Shown one piece after another: positions 15,456 through 25,341 of a DNA stretch of 37,526 bases. The notes below the pieces were generated by a model. The model was given only the letters and a program-made list of their open reading frames with translations, was not told the origin of the DNA and made no database searches. Position numbers and translations under genes: made by a program. Origin of the DNA: Moraxellaceae bacterium (GTDB lineage: Bacteria > Pseudomonadota > Gammaproteobacteria > Pseudomonadales > Moraxellaceae); assembly GCA_003543245.1 (NCBI GenBank), contig DPJB01000025.1:76219-113744 (forward strand), written 5' to 3'. Position 1 is the stretch's first letter, and each line of letters opens with the position of its first letter.

Positions 15456-16556
15456 TTATTCGGTGGTTACGTATTCCACGATTTCCAGACCAAAGCCGGA
15501 AAGCGCGTTGAATTTCATGGGCGAGCTGAGCAGGCGCATCTTGCGCACGCCAAGATCACGCAGGATCTGTGAGCCGGTGCCGATGTTCAGGTACTGCCCG
15601 GAGCCTTCTGCACGGGCACGTGTGCCAAAGAATTCGCCGATGTGTTCGGCAATGTTTGCCGAGCTGTAATCCTGGCCAATCAGCACCATGATGCCGTAGT
15701 CGCTGCCGGCGATTTCCTGCAGGCATTTCTGCAGGTTCCAGCCGAGGCGGCCCTTGTACTTGGCGTGCAGCAGGTCGCGCAGCGGATTTACCACATGCAC
15801 ACGTACGGTGGGCACGGCGCCCTTGCTGCTGTCGCCCTTTACCAGTGCGACGTGGGTGTCGACACCATCAGGTTCGCGATAGACATGCATGGTGAAGTCG
15901 CCGTACTCGGTCGGCAGCGTCTGCGTCTCGATGCGTGTCACGGTCTGCTCGTTCACCATGCGGTAGTGAATGAGGTCGGCAATGGTGCCGATCTTGAGGC
16001 CGTGTTCCTGCGCGAATTTTTCCAGATCGGGACGACGCGACATGGTGCCGTCTTCGTTCATGATCTCGCAGATCACGCCGGCCGGCTCCAGTCCGGCGAG
16101 GCGGGCCAGGTCGCAGGAGGCTTCGGTGTGACCGGCACGCTTGAGCACGCCGCCCGGTTCGGCCATCAGCGGAAAGATGTGGCCGGGCTGCACGATGTCG
16201 GCAGCTTTGGCATCGCGTGCGGCAGCAGCCTGCACGGTGCGGGCGCGGTCGGCGGCAGAGATGCCGGTGGAAACGCCTTCGGCGGCCTCGATGGACACCG
16301 TGAACTTGGTGCCGTAACCGGAGCCGTTGCGTTGCACCATGAGGGGCAGCTTGAGCAGTTCGCAGCGTTCGCGGGTCATCGGCATGCAGATCAGGCCGCG
16401 CCCGAACTTCGCCATGAAGTTGATGTCTTCCGGACGGCAGTGTGTTGCGGCCATCACCAGATCACCTTCGTTCTCGCGGTCTTCGTCATCCATCAGGACA
16501 ACCATACGACCGAGGCGGATATCGGCAATCAGTTCTTCAATCGTGTTCAGCGCCAT
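15456..16556 (-). CDS. ribBA: 3,4-dihydroxy-2-butanone 4-phosphate synthase with degenerate GTP cyclohydrolase II domain
   Basis: A 366-residue two-domain protein. Residues 1-200 are a full RibB, with LMDDEDRENEGDLVMAA near the start and the HTEASCDLARLAGL region; it turns ribulose 5-phosphate into dihydroxybutanone phosphate. Residues about 205-366 have the GTP cyclohydrolase II fold. The zinc-site cysteines are missing: where RibA has HSECLTGD and RCDCG, this protein has VVNPLRDLLHAKYKG, with no cysteine. The second half is therefore probably inactive for GTP hydrolysis. Many gammaproteobacteria have this form and keep a separate RibA, as here. The ATG at 16556 is chosen from homology; the frame stays open upstream into non-conserved sequence. 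Confidence 0.95.
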   Translation of the reverse strand: MALNTIEELIADIRLGRMVVLMDDEDRENEGDLVMAATHCRPEDINFMAKFGRGLICMPMTRERCELLKLPLMVQRNGSGYGTKFTVSIEAAEGVSTGISAADRARTVQAAAARDAKAADIVQPGHIFPLMAEPGGVLKRAGHTEASCDLARLAGLEPAGVICEIMNEDGTMSRRPDLEKFAQEHGLKIGTIADLIHYRMVNEQTVTRIETQTLPTEYGDFTMHVYREPDGVDTHVALVKGDSSKGAVPTVRVHVVNPLRDLLHAKYKGRLGWNLQKCLQEIAGSDYGIMVLIGQDYSSANIAEHIGEFFGTRARAEGSGQYLNIGTGSQILRDLGVRKMRLLSSPMKFNALSGFGLEIVEYVTTE

Positions 16557-16572
16557 CTTCAGTTTCTCCACG

Positions 16573-16588
16573 CTCTCCGTCAGGAGAG
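16573..16588. repeat. Small hairpin in the ribE-ribBA gap
   Basis: CTCTCC (16573-16578) and GGAGAG (16583-16588) pair across GTCA in the 71-bp gap between ribE and ribBA. Flanking sequence (GGTCGGGGTG) looks like a fragment of a dispersed CCCTCTCC-type repeat. A related imperfect hairpin lies upstream of nrdR at 18955-18992. Confidence 0.5.
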
Positions 16589-16627
16589 GGTCGGGGTGTG
16601 ATGCCTGAAATGAATCAGGTGTCGTGC

Positions 16628-17290
16628 TTACTTCAGAAATCCGTTTTCGGCCAGAAAGGCCATGGTGACGCCGCTCTGGTGTCCGGCATCGGCGGCTTTC
16701 TCGCCGAGCAGCAAACGCTCCAGGTAGCGGGCAATCACATCCACTTCCAGATTCACTTTCGTGCCCGGTTGCCAACCGGCAATGTTTGTTTCCTGTACGG
16801 TGTGTGGCACGATGGTGAGATCGAACTCCGCACCGCGCAGACCGTTGACGGTGAGGCTGATGCCGTCAGTGGTGATCGAGCCTTTTTCGGCGATGTATTT
16901 CGCCAGTTCATCCGGTGCCTTGATGCGAAACAGGACGGCACGGGCCGACACATCGCGGCTGACCACTTCGCCAATGCCGTCAACATGACCGCTGACAATG
17001 TGGCCACCCAGACGCGACTGTGGCATCAGGGCTTTTTCCAGATTCACACGGTCACCCACTTTCAGTGATTTCAGTGTGGATCGTGTCAGGGTTTCCGTCG
17101 AGACGTCTGCGGCAAAGCCGTCACCGGGCAGTACCACGGCTGTCAGGCAGACACCGTTGGTGGCAATCGAGTCGCCCAGCTTTACGTCGCGCAGATCCAG
17201 CTTGCCGGTGGCAATGGAAAGGCGCACGTCGCCGCCGCGTGGTTCGATGGCACGTACGGTGCCGACTGCTTCGATAATGCCGGTAAACAT
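16628..17290 (-). CDS. ribE: Riboflavin synthase alpha chain
   Basis: A 220-residue enzyme that dismutates two lumazines to riboflavin. It consists of two similar lumazine-binding barrels: MFTGIIEAVGTV at the start with NGVCLTAV, and VSGHVDGIGEV at about 95 with DGISLTVNGL. Start and length are typical. It follows ribD by 21 bp. In E. coli nomenclature the same gene is ribC. Confidence 0.97.
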   Translation of the reverse strand: MFTGIIEAVGTVRAIEPRGGDVRLSIATGKLDLRDVKLGDSIATNGVCLTAVVLPGDGFAADVSTETLTRSTLKSLKVGDRVNLEKALMPQSRLGGHIVSGHVDGIGEVVSRDVSARAVLFRIKAPDELAKYIAEKGSITTDGISLTVNGLRGAEFDLTIVPHTVQETNIAGWQPGTKVNLEVDVIARYLERLLLGEKAADAGHQSGVTMAFLAENGFLK

Positions 17291-17311
17291 GGATGTTCTC
17301 TCTGGTTCCGG

Positions 17312-18427
17312 TTACAGCGTTTTTGTTCGTGCCAGCAGGCGGATGTCACTGCCCACCATGCGCACATCGGTGATGACCAGCTTGCGCTGTTCACGCATGA
17401 ACTGCATTGGCCAGTCGAGCAACGGACGGGCACTGCTGCCCATCAGCACCGGGGCCTGATATATCACGTACTCGTCCACCAGGCCGGCACGGGCAAAACT
17501 GCCGGCCACCGTGGCGCCAGCCTCTACCAATACTTCGTTGGCGCCTTCCTTGGCCAGTCGCTGCAGCAGGGCCTTGAGGTCGACGCGGCCATTGGTGCCG
17601 GACAGTACCCATATTTCGGCACCGGCATCGCTGAGTGCGGTCTGGCGGTCCAGCTGTGAATGGGTGCCGACAATGATGGTGCGTCCGGGCTGCTTCAGCA
17701 CATTGGCCGTTGGCGGTGTGCGGAATCCGGCATCCAGGATCACCCGCCAGGGTTGTACCGGTTCGCCACTGGTCCAGTTTTCCCACTCGGTCGGGCGCAC
17801 GGTCAGTGACGGGTCATCGGCAAGCATGGTGCCGATGCCGGTAATGATGGCGGAGCTCATGGCACGCCACTGCTGTACGTCGCGACGGGCATCCGGTCCG
17901 GTAATCCATTTTGATTCACCGGATGCCATGCCCGTGCGGCCATCAAGGCTCATGGCGAGCTTGAGCCGGGTCCAGGGCAGGCCGCCATTCATGCGGCGCA
18001 GGAAGCCGGCATTGAGCGTGCGGGCTTCCTCTTCAAGCACGCCGGCCAGCGTTTCGATGCCGGCATCGTCCAGTATTTTTTTGCCCTTGCCGGCCACCAG
18101 CGGATTGGCATCCAGTGTGGCCATGACTACGCGCTTCAGCCCGGCAATGACCAGCTCGTTGGCGCACGGCGGGGTGCGGCCATGATGGGCACATGGCTCC
18201 AGGGTGACGTAGGCAGTGGCACCAAAGGCGCGATAACCGGCCTGCTTCAGCGCGGCAACCTCGGCATGCGGGCCGCCGGCCCGGGCGTGATAGCCGGTAC
18301 CCACCACCACGCCGTCTTTCACAATGACGCAGCCCACGCGCGGGTTGGGTTGCGTGGTAAAGCGTCCGCGTCGCGCCAGTTGCAGCGCCTCGCTCATGTA
18401 GCGAACGTCGTCAGCAGAAAAACTCAT
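17312..18427 (-). CDS. ribD: Bifunctional diaminohydroxyphosphoribosylaminopyrimidine deaminase / 5-amino-6-(5-phosphoribosylamino)uracil reductase
   Basis: A 371-residue enzyme for the second and third steps of riboflavin synthesis. The N-terminal zinc deaminase has H54AE56 and LEPCAHHGRTPPC, with C79 and C88 as ligands. The C-terminal NADPH reductase begins around residue 145 and shows LKLAMSLDGRTGMASG, KWITG and VEAGATVAGSF. Its start codon shares one base with the nrdR stop (TGATG), so the two are translationally coupled. Confidence 0.97.
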   Translation of the reverse strand: MSFSADDVRYMSEALQLARRGRFTTQPNPRVGCVIVKDGVVVGTGYHARAGGPHAEVAALKQAGYRAFGATAYVTLEPCAHHGRTPPCANELVIAGLKRVVMATLDANPLVAGKGKKILDDAGIETLAGVLEEEARTLNAGFLRRMNGGLPWTRLKLAMSLDGRTGMASGESKWITGPDARRDVQQWRAMSSAIITGIGTMLADDPSLTVRPTEWENWTSGEPVQPWRVILDAGFRTPPTANVLKQPGRTIIVGTHSQLDRQTALSDAGAEIWVLSGTNGRVDLKALLQRLAKEGANEVLVEAGATVAGSFARAGLVDEYVIYQAPVLMGSSARPLLDWPMQFMREQRKLVITDVRMVGSDIRLLARTKTL

Positions 18428-18891
18428 CAGCTTTCCCGGTTGTCGCGTTCAAGTTTTTCAATTTCCGTACGGAACTCGCTGATGTCCTGGAAGCTGCGGT
18501 AGACCGAGGCAAAACGCACGTAGGCCACGGAGTCCAGTGTCTTCAGTTCGTCCATGACCAGCTCGCCGACCAGACGTGCCTTCACTTCACGCTCACCGGT
18601 GGCGCGCAGGCGATGCATGATGCGATGCACGGCGGCATCAATCTGTTCGATGGAGACGGGGCGTTTCTGCAGTGAGTGCATCATGCCGGAGCGGAGCTTG
18701 TTCTCGTCAAAGGGCTGGCGCACACCATCGGACTTGATGATGCGGGGCAGGACGAGCTCGGCAGTTTCAAACGTGGTGAAGCGTTCGCCACAGGCCGTGC
18801 ATTCACGGCGGCGGCGTACCTGGTCGCCATCGGCAACCAGACGGGAGTCGATCACTTTTGTGTCGTCGGCGCTGCAAAAAGGGCAGTGCAT
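18427..18891 (-). CDS. nrdR: Transcriptional repressor NrdR
   Basis: A 154-residue repressor of ribonucleotide reductase genes. The zinc ribbon has C3, C6, C31 and C34, followed by an ATP-cone domain (about 49-139) that senses ATP/dATP. The ATG at 18891 places the first zinc cysteine at residue 3, as in all NrdR proteins; longer starts are not conserved. The nrd target genes are not in this window. It heads the ribD operon, and glyA is upstream on the same strand. Confidence 0.97.
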   Translation of the reverse strand: MHCPFCSADDTKVIDSRLVADGDQVRRRRECTACGERFTTFETAELVLPRIIKSDGVRQPFDENKLRSGMMHSLQKRPVSIEQIDAAVHRIMHRLRATGEREVKARLVGELVMDELKTLDSVAYVRFASVYRSFQDISEFRTEIEKLERDNRES

Positions 18892-18954
18892 GAGAGACCT
18901 CTGAAAAAAGAACCTTCCTGATGTTTCGGCAACAGCAGTGCATCTATACAGCAT

Positions 18955-18992
18955 CCCCTCTCTTCCCTCCACCGGGGCGGGAGGAGAGGGGG
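18955..18992. repeat. Imperfect hairpin in the glyA-nrdR gap
   Basis: CCCCTCTC (from 18955) and GAGAGGGG near the right end (18984-18991) pair, with further partial pairing of CCCTCC and GGGAGG around an ACCGGGGC loop region. It lies 14 bp after the glyA stop and could end or weaken the glyA transcript, although no T-run follows on the minus strand. Confidence 0.45.
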
Positions 18993-19005
18993 CATTACAG
19001 CAGTC

Positions 19006-20262
<1,257 letters not shown>

Positions 20263-20545
20263 CACGAACCTCATGGGCATTAGGGCAGGGCGGGAGGGGC
20301 CGTATTCTAGCCGAAACCGGCGGGCAGGTGCAGTGAAAACCGTGCGGGACGGATTTGAGCCGGATTCATCCGGCGCCGAAGGATGGTTTTCTGGTGACTG
20401 ACGGGCCACTCCCGTCTTGCAATGTGCCATTGGGTGCTGTAACAATTGAGCGAGTCTTAACAGTGTTCAGATTGGCCCCTGTCCGGATGCCGTGATGATG
20501 GCAGTGTGGTCGGTGGCCGTCTGGGCAGAATGAGGTAGAGGCAGC
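20263..20545. other. Divergent intergenic region glyA / EphD-like gene, no gene seen
   Basis: 283 bp between two outward-facing genes. It must hold both promoters. I find no strong -10/-35 pair, tRNA or riboswitch structure. Open frames through it are only upstream extensions of glyA and an antisense frame with no recognisable protein. Confidence 0.5.
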
Positions 20546-22297
20546 ATGAAAATGATGACCACCCGCGTCGCGTCCGGCGGCATCCACCTGCATGTCGTGA
20601 CGTATGGCGACAGCAGGAAAACGCCGATCGTGCTGGTGCATGGCTACCCGGACAACAATCAGGTGTGGAAGCCGGTGGCCGAGTTGCTGGCGAAAAAGCA
20701 TTTCGTGATTGCCTATGACGTGCGTGGCGCCGGGCAGTCGGATGTGCCGCCCCGGGTCAGTGACTATCGCCTGGAGTTGCTGGCGCAGGATCTGGCGGCC
20801 GTCGTGGATGCCGTGATCCCGGGTCGCCGTTTTCATCTGGCCGCGCACGACTGGGGGTCTATCCAGAGCTGGGAGTCGGTGACCACTGATCGCCTCAAGC
20901 CCCGCATCGCATCTTTCTCGTCCATGTCCGGCCCGTCGCTGGATCATGCATCACACTGGATTCGCGCGCGCACGTTCAATCTTTCGCCGGTGGCCAAGGC
21001 CCGGGTGATGAAGCAGTTGCTGAGCTCCTGGTATATCGGGTTTTTCCAGTTGCCGGTATTGCCGGCAGCAACCTGGCAGGCCGGCTTTGGCAAGTTGTGG
21101 CCGTCTTATCTGGAAAAGCGCGAAGGCGTGGTTGAGCCCGAGGCAAACCCGACCCAGACGGAAGACGGCAAGCATGGCGTGCAACTTTATCGCGCCAATT
21201 TCCGCAACAAGCTGATCAATCCGGAACTGCGTCATGCGGTCTGTCCGGTGCAGCTGATCGTGCCGACCAGGGACAATTATGTCAGCACGCAACTGTTCGA
21301 GGATTTGCCGCAATGGGTGCCGGAGTTGTACCGCCGCGACATCAATGCCGGGCACTGGGTGCTGCTGAGCAAGCCGGATCTGATTGCCGGTTATATCAGT
21401 GAGTTTGTGGCTGGCGTGGAAGCCGGAGAAATGTCCGGGGCACTGCAACGTGCACGGGTGCGCCCGCAGCGCCAGTCACTGCCGCTGTCCGGTCAGCTTG
21501 CGGTCATTACCGGAGCTGGCTCCGGCATTGGTCGCGCGACAGCAATAAAGCTGGCCCGGGAAGGCGCAGACATTGTGGCTGTGGATATCAACGACGCATC
21601 CGCAGCGCAAACGGTGAAGCTGGTTGAGGCACTGGGGGCAATGGCCTGGCACAAGGTGGTGGATGTCGGCTCGGCAAAAGCGATGGAATCGCTGGCAAAC
21701 TGGATCGAAAAGGATCTGGGTGGTGCCAGCATCGTGATCAACAATGCCGGGATCGGCATGGCGGGTGGCGTGCTTGATACGTCGGCGGCCGACTGGGAAA
21801 GGTTGCTGAAAGTGAATCTGTGGGGCGTGATTCACGGCTCGCGCCTGTTTGCACAACAGATGGTGAGTGCACAGCGTGCGGGGCACATCGTCAATGTTGC
21901 CTCGGCAGCAGCGTTCGGTCCCAGTCGCAAGCTGGCAGCCTACTCCACCAGCAAGGCTGCGGTGTACATGCTGACGGAATGCCTGCGGGCGGAACTTGCT
22001 GACAAGGACATTGGTGTCACGGCGGTATGCCCGGGCTTTGTTGCCACCGGTATCGCGACCAGCACGGTATATGCCGGCATGTCCGATGAAGAACAGCAGC
22101 AGAAACGCACCAAGGCTGATGCACTGTACAAGCGCCGCAATTTTTCGCCGGATACCGTGGCGGATGCAGTGTTCAATGCTGTGCAAAAAAACAAGGGGCT
22201 GGCACTGGTGGGTGCCGAAGCATGGATCACGCGGCTGCTCAGTCGCTTTGCCCCGGGTGCATCACGGATGATTGCCCGTATCGACATAACTCCGTAA
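20546..22297 (+). CDS. EphD-like fusion: alpha/beta hydrolase + short-chain dehydrogenase
   Basis: A 583-residue two-domain enzyme. Residues 1-295 are an epoxide-hydrolase-type alpha/beta hydrolase: VHGYP (31-35), nucleophile Asp102 in AAHDWGS, a probable acid at Asp243, and His270 in NAGHW. Residues 315-583 are a classical SDR: TGAGSGIG (322-329) for NAD(P), NNAG, Ser453, Tyr466 and Lys470. Both active sites look complete. The same order occurs in mycobacterial EphD (about 590 residues), which modifies mycolic acids; here mycolates are not expected, so lipid or hydrocarbon metabolism is a guess. A strong GAGGTAGAGG precedes the ATG. The next gene, 21 bp on, is co-transcribed. Confidence 0.92.
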   Translation: MKMMTTRVASGGIHLHVVTYGDSRKTPIVLVHGYPDNNQVWKPVAELLAKKHFVIAYDVRGAGQSDVPPRVSDYRLELLAQDLAAVVDAVIPGRRFHLAAHDWGSIQSWESVTTDRLKPRIASFSSMSGPSLDHASHWIRARTFNLSPVAKARVMKQLLSSWYIGFFQLPVLPAATWQAGFGKLWPSYLEKREGVVEPEANPTQTEDGKHGVQLYRANFRNKLINPELRHAVCPVQLIVPTRDNYVSTQLFEDLPQWVPELYRRDINAGHWVLLSKPDLIAGYISEFVAGVEAGEMSGALQRARVRPQRQSLPLSGQLAVITGAGSGIGRATAIKLAREGADIVAVDINDASAAQTVKLVEALGAMAWHKVVDVGSAKAMESLANWIEKDLGGASIVINNAGIGMAGGVLDTSAADWERLLKVNLWGVIHGSRLFAQQMVSAQRAGHIVNVASAAAFGPSRKLAAYSTSKAAVYMLTECLRAELADKDIGVTAVCPGFVATGIATSTVYAGMSDEEQQQKRTKADALYKRRNFSPDTVADAVFNAVQKNKGLALVGAEAWITRLLSRFAPGASRMIARIDITP

Positions 22298-22318
22298 ATC
22301 GCGACCCGGGAGAGAGAC

Positions 22319-23239
22319 ATGACCGCAGTCCGTCATCAACTCAAGGCACGCCGCGTGCAGTTCAATCTGGATAACACGCCATTGCACTGGCTGCCGGATG
22401 ATCCGTTTGCCACGCACATGATCAATGGCATCCACCTCTTGCTGCCCGCAGGGGAGCTGTGGTTTTGCCGGGTGTACAACCAGGCGCTGCCGTATGTGAC
22501 CGATGCGCAATTGCGTGCCGATGTTGAAGGATTCATCCGGCAGGAAGCCGTGCACTCGCGTGTGCACTCCAAGGCGGAACAATATCTGGTGCAGCATGGG
22601 CTGCAGACAGATGAAATCCGTGAAAAGTCCGAATGGTTGTTTGGTCATATGCTGGGCGATGCGCCATTTGGTCTGGGCTTTCTGAAAAACCGTTTGCTGG
22701 AAAAACAGTGGCTGGTGATTCGTGTCGGCCTGGTTGCAGCGGTTGAACACTTTACCGGCATGCTGGGCCAGTGGGCGATGGATAACAAAAGCTGGGACAA
22801 GGCAGACCCGGTGATGGCAGACCTGTTTCGCTGGCATCTGGCGGAAGAGGTGGAGCATCGCACGGTGGCGTTTGATCTGTTCGAGCACCTGTGCAAGACC
22901 CAGCTCGGCTTTTATGTGAGCCGGCAGGCGCTGATGGCGATTGTGTTTCCACTGTTCCTGCATTTTCTCGCCATGGCCTGTCGCGGTCTGGCAGGGCAGG
23001 ATGCCGACCGCGAGGCGCAACGGGTTGCGCGTCAGTCCTTGTTGGGGATTCTGGCCGAGCTGCAGCGTGCTGGCCGGAAAACAGAAAATGTGCCGACATT
23101 CACGTTTCTGGTGGCGGGGACGTTACGTTGGCTGTCACCACGGTTTCATCCGGTTACCGAAGGTAATACGGAGCAGGCGCTGGACTATATTGCACGCTCG
23201 CCTGCCGCCCGGGCGGCTGCTGCACAGACCATGCACTGA
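22319..23239 (+). CDS. Predicted metal-dependent hydrolase (PF10118 family)
   Basis: A 306-residue, mostly helical protein. His and Glu residues that may bind metal lie in FIRQEAVHSRVHSKAE (about 77-92) and EEVEHRTVAFDLFEH (about 178-192), an arrangement like ferritin-type di-iron helices. The family is called metal-dependent hydrolase, but its reaction is unproven. A GGGAGAGAGAC stretch just before the ATG is a good ribosome site. It forms an operon with the EphD-like fusion, a pairing that suggests shared lipid-related metabolism. A clear terminator follows. Confidence 0.85.
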   Translation: MTAVRHQLKARRVQFNLDNTPLHWLPDDPFATHMINGIHLLLPAGELWFCRVYNQALPYVTDAQLRADVEGFIRQEAVHSRVHSKAEQYLVQHGLQTDEIREKSEWLFGHMLGDAPFGLGFLKNRLLEKQWLVIRVGLVAAVEHFTGMLGQWAMDNKSWDKADPVMADLFRWHLAEEVEHRTVAFDLFEHLCKTQLGFYVSRQALMAIVFPLFLHFLAMACRGLAGQDADREAQRVARQSLLGILAELQRAGRKTENVPTFTFLVAGTLRWLSPRFHPVTEGNTEQALDYIARSPAARAAAAQTMH

Positions 23240-23262
23240 TTAATTAAAGGTTCCGTTCTGTT

Positions 23263-23287
23263 GCCCGGCGTATGCCGGGCTTTTTTT
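23263..23287 (+). terminator. Intrinsic terminator after the PF10118 gene
   Basis: A perfect GCCCGGC/GCCGGGC stem (23263-23269 with 23274-23280), loop GTAT, followed by seven T. It ends the two-gene operon before the convergent regulator gene. Confidence 0.92.
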
Positions 23288-23367
23288 GTGCGGAAAGTCA
23301 GTCGCATGATGATCGGGGAAATATGGTCGGCAGGGATGTGATGGTTACATAAGTCTGGTTTATGAAG

Positions 23368-24084
23368 TTAATGTCCCGAACCAAGCTGCTGCTGATAGTC
23401 CAGTATTGAGGTCCGGTAGCAGGCGCATGATGCCGCCTCCAGTCCGGTCCTGCTCAGTACATGGATGGTACCGCGGCTGTAGTGGATGATGTTCTTTTGT
23501 TGAAGTGATGCTGCCGCGATGCTGACCGCACTTCGCTGCACGCCAAGCATGTCGGCCAGTACCTGATGGGTGAGGCTGAAGTAATCGGTATGTGACCGGT
23601 CGTGAGACATCAGCAGGCGCTTGGCAAGTCGCAGTTCAATTTCGTGGAAGTGGATGCAGCTGACGGTGCGCGCCAGTTGAGTCATCTGGACATAAAGATA
23701 GTGATTTATGCGGTTGTGCAATACGGGCATCTGCATGAGTTCGTGCTGAAAAATTGACGCGTCTGCACGCAATGCAATGCCTTCTTCGTGGACAATGGCG
23801 AGGAGGGGCGTTGTCTGAACGCCAAGTGAAAGCGTGGCGCCAATCATGCCTTCGACGCCAATTTGAGATGTTTCAACCGGTTTTTCAGTTCTTGCCGAGA
23901 TGCTTAGAGAGACAAGGCCGCTCAGCGGAAAATAGACATACGCAAGCATCTGGCCTGGGTTGGAAATAACGGAGCAGAGGGGAAGGTCAACCTGCTCCAG
24001 GCTCTCCAGGAGCCTATGGTGTTCCACATGAGGTAATCCCATGATGATTTTATTGAAGGTCTTTGTCTTCTTTGGCGAGGACAC
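23368..24084 (-). CDS. Crp/Fnr family transcriptional regulator (first of two)
   Basis: A 238-residue regulator with an N-terminal cyclic-nucleotide-type beta barrel (about 30-125) and a C-terminal winged helix (LTHQVLADMLGVQRSAVSIA). No FNR-type N-terminal cysteines are present. It ends with SCACY, matching SCECY in its neighbour. I set the start at GTG 24084: it gives MSSPKKTK, keeps the conserved NKII segment, and has AGGA seven bases before it. The ATG at 24042 has no ribosome site and would cut into the domain, and longer starts add unconserved sequence. It resembles the regulator at 24245-24976, so the pair may come from duplication. The ligand is unknown. Confidence 0.85.
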   Translation of the reverse strand: MSSPKKTKTFNKIIMGLPHVEHHRLLESLEQVDLPLCSVISNPGQMLAYVYFPLSGLVSLSISARTEKPVETSQIGVEGMIGATLSLGVQTTPLLAIVHEEGIALRADASIFQHELMQMPVLHNRINHYLYVQMTQLARTVSCIHFHEIELRLAKRLLMSHDRSHTDYFSLTHQVLADMLGVQRSAVSIAAASLQQKNIIHYSRGTIHVLSRTGLEAASCACYRTSILDYQQQLGSGH

Positions 24085-24244
24085 GGCAATATCCTGAAGA
24101 ATGTTGAAAATGGGAGTGCCATGAATGACCCTTATGCGATCCCTTTTGCATATTCTGCTCCCGTGTGACGTGGTCATCTGTTCGCTAAGGCACAAACAGG
24201 GAATGGAGGTTTGTTGATCTTGGTCGTATGGAATTATTTTTGTT

Positions 24245-24976
24245 TCAGGATTGCTGGTTCATGTAGGGAAGCAGCCGGTCCGTCTCTTTCTTCACCACCG
24301 CATAACATTCACAGCTCAGCTTTTCCAGTGCCGGGCGGTCAAGCACAGTGATATGTCCCCTGCTGTACTCGATCACACCAAGTTTTTGCAGCTTTCCAGC
24401 GGCATCGGTAACCCCTTCGCGGCGGACCCCTAGCATGTTGGCGATCAACTCCTGGGTCATTCTCAGTTTGTTGCTCGGCAGCCGGTCAAGGGATAGCAGT
24501 AGCGCGCGGCAGAGTTGTTGGTCAATCGAGTGATGCCGGTTGCATACAGAGGTTTGCGACATCTGGGTGATCAATGACTGTGTGTAACGCAGCATCAGCA
24601 GGAGCATGTCGCCGTGAAAATTGAACTCGCTTTTTATGCGCTGCCCACTCAGGCGGTAGGCGTGTCCGCTGCTTCGCACAACTGCTCGGCTTGGTGTGCT
24701 TTCACCGCCCATGAACAGTGAAATTCCGATCAGTCCATCATTTCCAACCACCGAAATTTCGGTAGATGAGCCGTTTTCCATGACGTATAGAAGAGACACG
24801 ATTGAATCTGTCGGAAAGTACACGTGGCGAAGAGTGTCGCCGGGCTCATAGAGAATCTGGCCTAGCGGGAGCTCCATCAGTTCAAGGTGAGGAAATACCT
24901 TCGTTTGCGTTTCGGGTGACAGTGCCGCCAGCAAGTGGTTTTCTGTCGGAGAATGGGTTGGTGGTAGCTCGGGCAT
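24245..24976 (-). CDS. Crp/Fnr family transcriptional regulator (second of two)
   Basis: A 243-residue regulator. The N-terminal sensor barrel starts after NHLLAALSPE, with LPLGQILYEPGDTLRHVYFPTDSI cut across its first strands. The winged helix includes MTQELIANMLGVRREGVTDAA. It lacks the cysteines of FNR and the phosphate-binding cassette of CRP, as usual for this subfamily. The ATG at 24976 is preceded by AGGTAAC. It is 160 bp upstream of the first copy on the same strand. Neighbouring stress and envelope genes at 25174-27145 are likely targets, by position only. Confidence 0.9.
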   Translation of the reverse strand: MPELPPTHSPTENHLLAALSPETQTKVFPHLELMELPLGQILYEPGDTLRHVYFPTDSIVSLLYVMENGSSTEISVVGNDGLIGISLFMGGESTPSRAVVRSSGHAYRLSGQRIKSEFNFHGDMLLLMLRYTQSLITQMSQTSVCNRHHSIDQQLCRALLLSLDRLPSNKLRMTQELIANMLGVRREGVTDAAGKLQKLGVIEYSRGHITVLDRPALEKLSCECYAVVKKETDRLLPYMNQQS

Positions 24977-25173
24977 GTAAGTTACCTGTGGCTGCAGGGG
25001 TGTCACGAAAAAGTGATGTCCCCAAAAACACAGGATAGTCGAATTTGGTGCTGTGATATGTGCGGAGCCACACATACGACGAAAGGTCACAGGTAATTCT
25101 TCTTCCTCGACCGGTCGGCATGTCGGTGCGGTGCCTCTGCACATGCTCGTGCGTCGTGCAGATTATGGGAGTC

Positions 25174-25320
25174 CTAGAGGCGCCGGCCCTGGATCACACG
25201 AATCAGGACTACCACAATGGCAATCACCAGAAGGATGTGGATCAGGCCTCCCATGGCATTGGATGTCACCAGACCCAGTGCCCAGAGGACGAGCAGGATG
25301 ACAACGATGGTTTCCAGCAT
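25174..25320 (-). CDS. lmo0937-like (DUF5670) small membrane protein
   Basis: A 48-residue protein with two hydrophobic helices (LETIVVILLVLWALGLV and GGLIHILLVIAIVVVLIRVI) joined by TSNAM, ending in QGRRL. This matches the lmo0937 family, tiny inner-membrane proteins often beside stress genes; the function is unknown. The ATG at 25320 has GGAG eight bases upstream. It is short enough to be missed by gene callers. The gene upstream on the same strand is the sll1863-like gene, separated by a hairpin. Confidence 0.88.
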   Translation of the reverse strand: MLETIVVILLVLWALGLVTSNAMGGLIHILLVIAIVVVLIRVIQGRRL

Positions 25321-25341
25321 GATGGTGCTCCGGTTGAACGG

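Noticed and set aside
16557..16627. Possible FMN riboswitch before ribBA or elsewhere in the rib genes
   Set aside because: The gap is only 71 bp and lacks the conserved RFN-element core; no other rib gap is long enough.
20263..20545. Possible glycine or folate riboswitch before glyA
   Set aside because: I looked for the paired glycine-aptamer core and a THF-type fold and saw neither.
23368..24195. Longer N-terminus for the first Crp/Fnr regulator
   Set aside because: The extra 37 residues are not like the family, and no ribosome site precedes them; GTG 24084 fits better.
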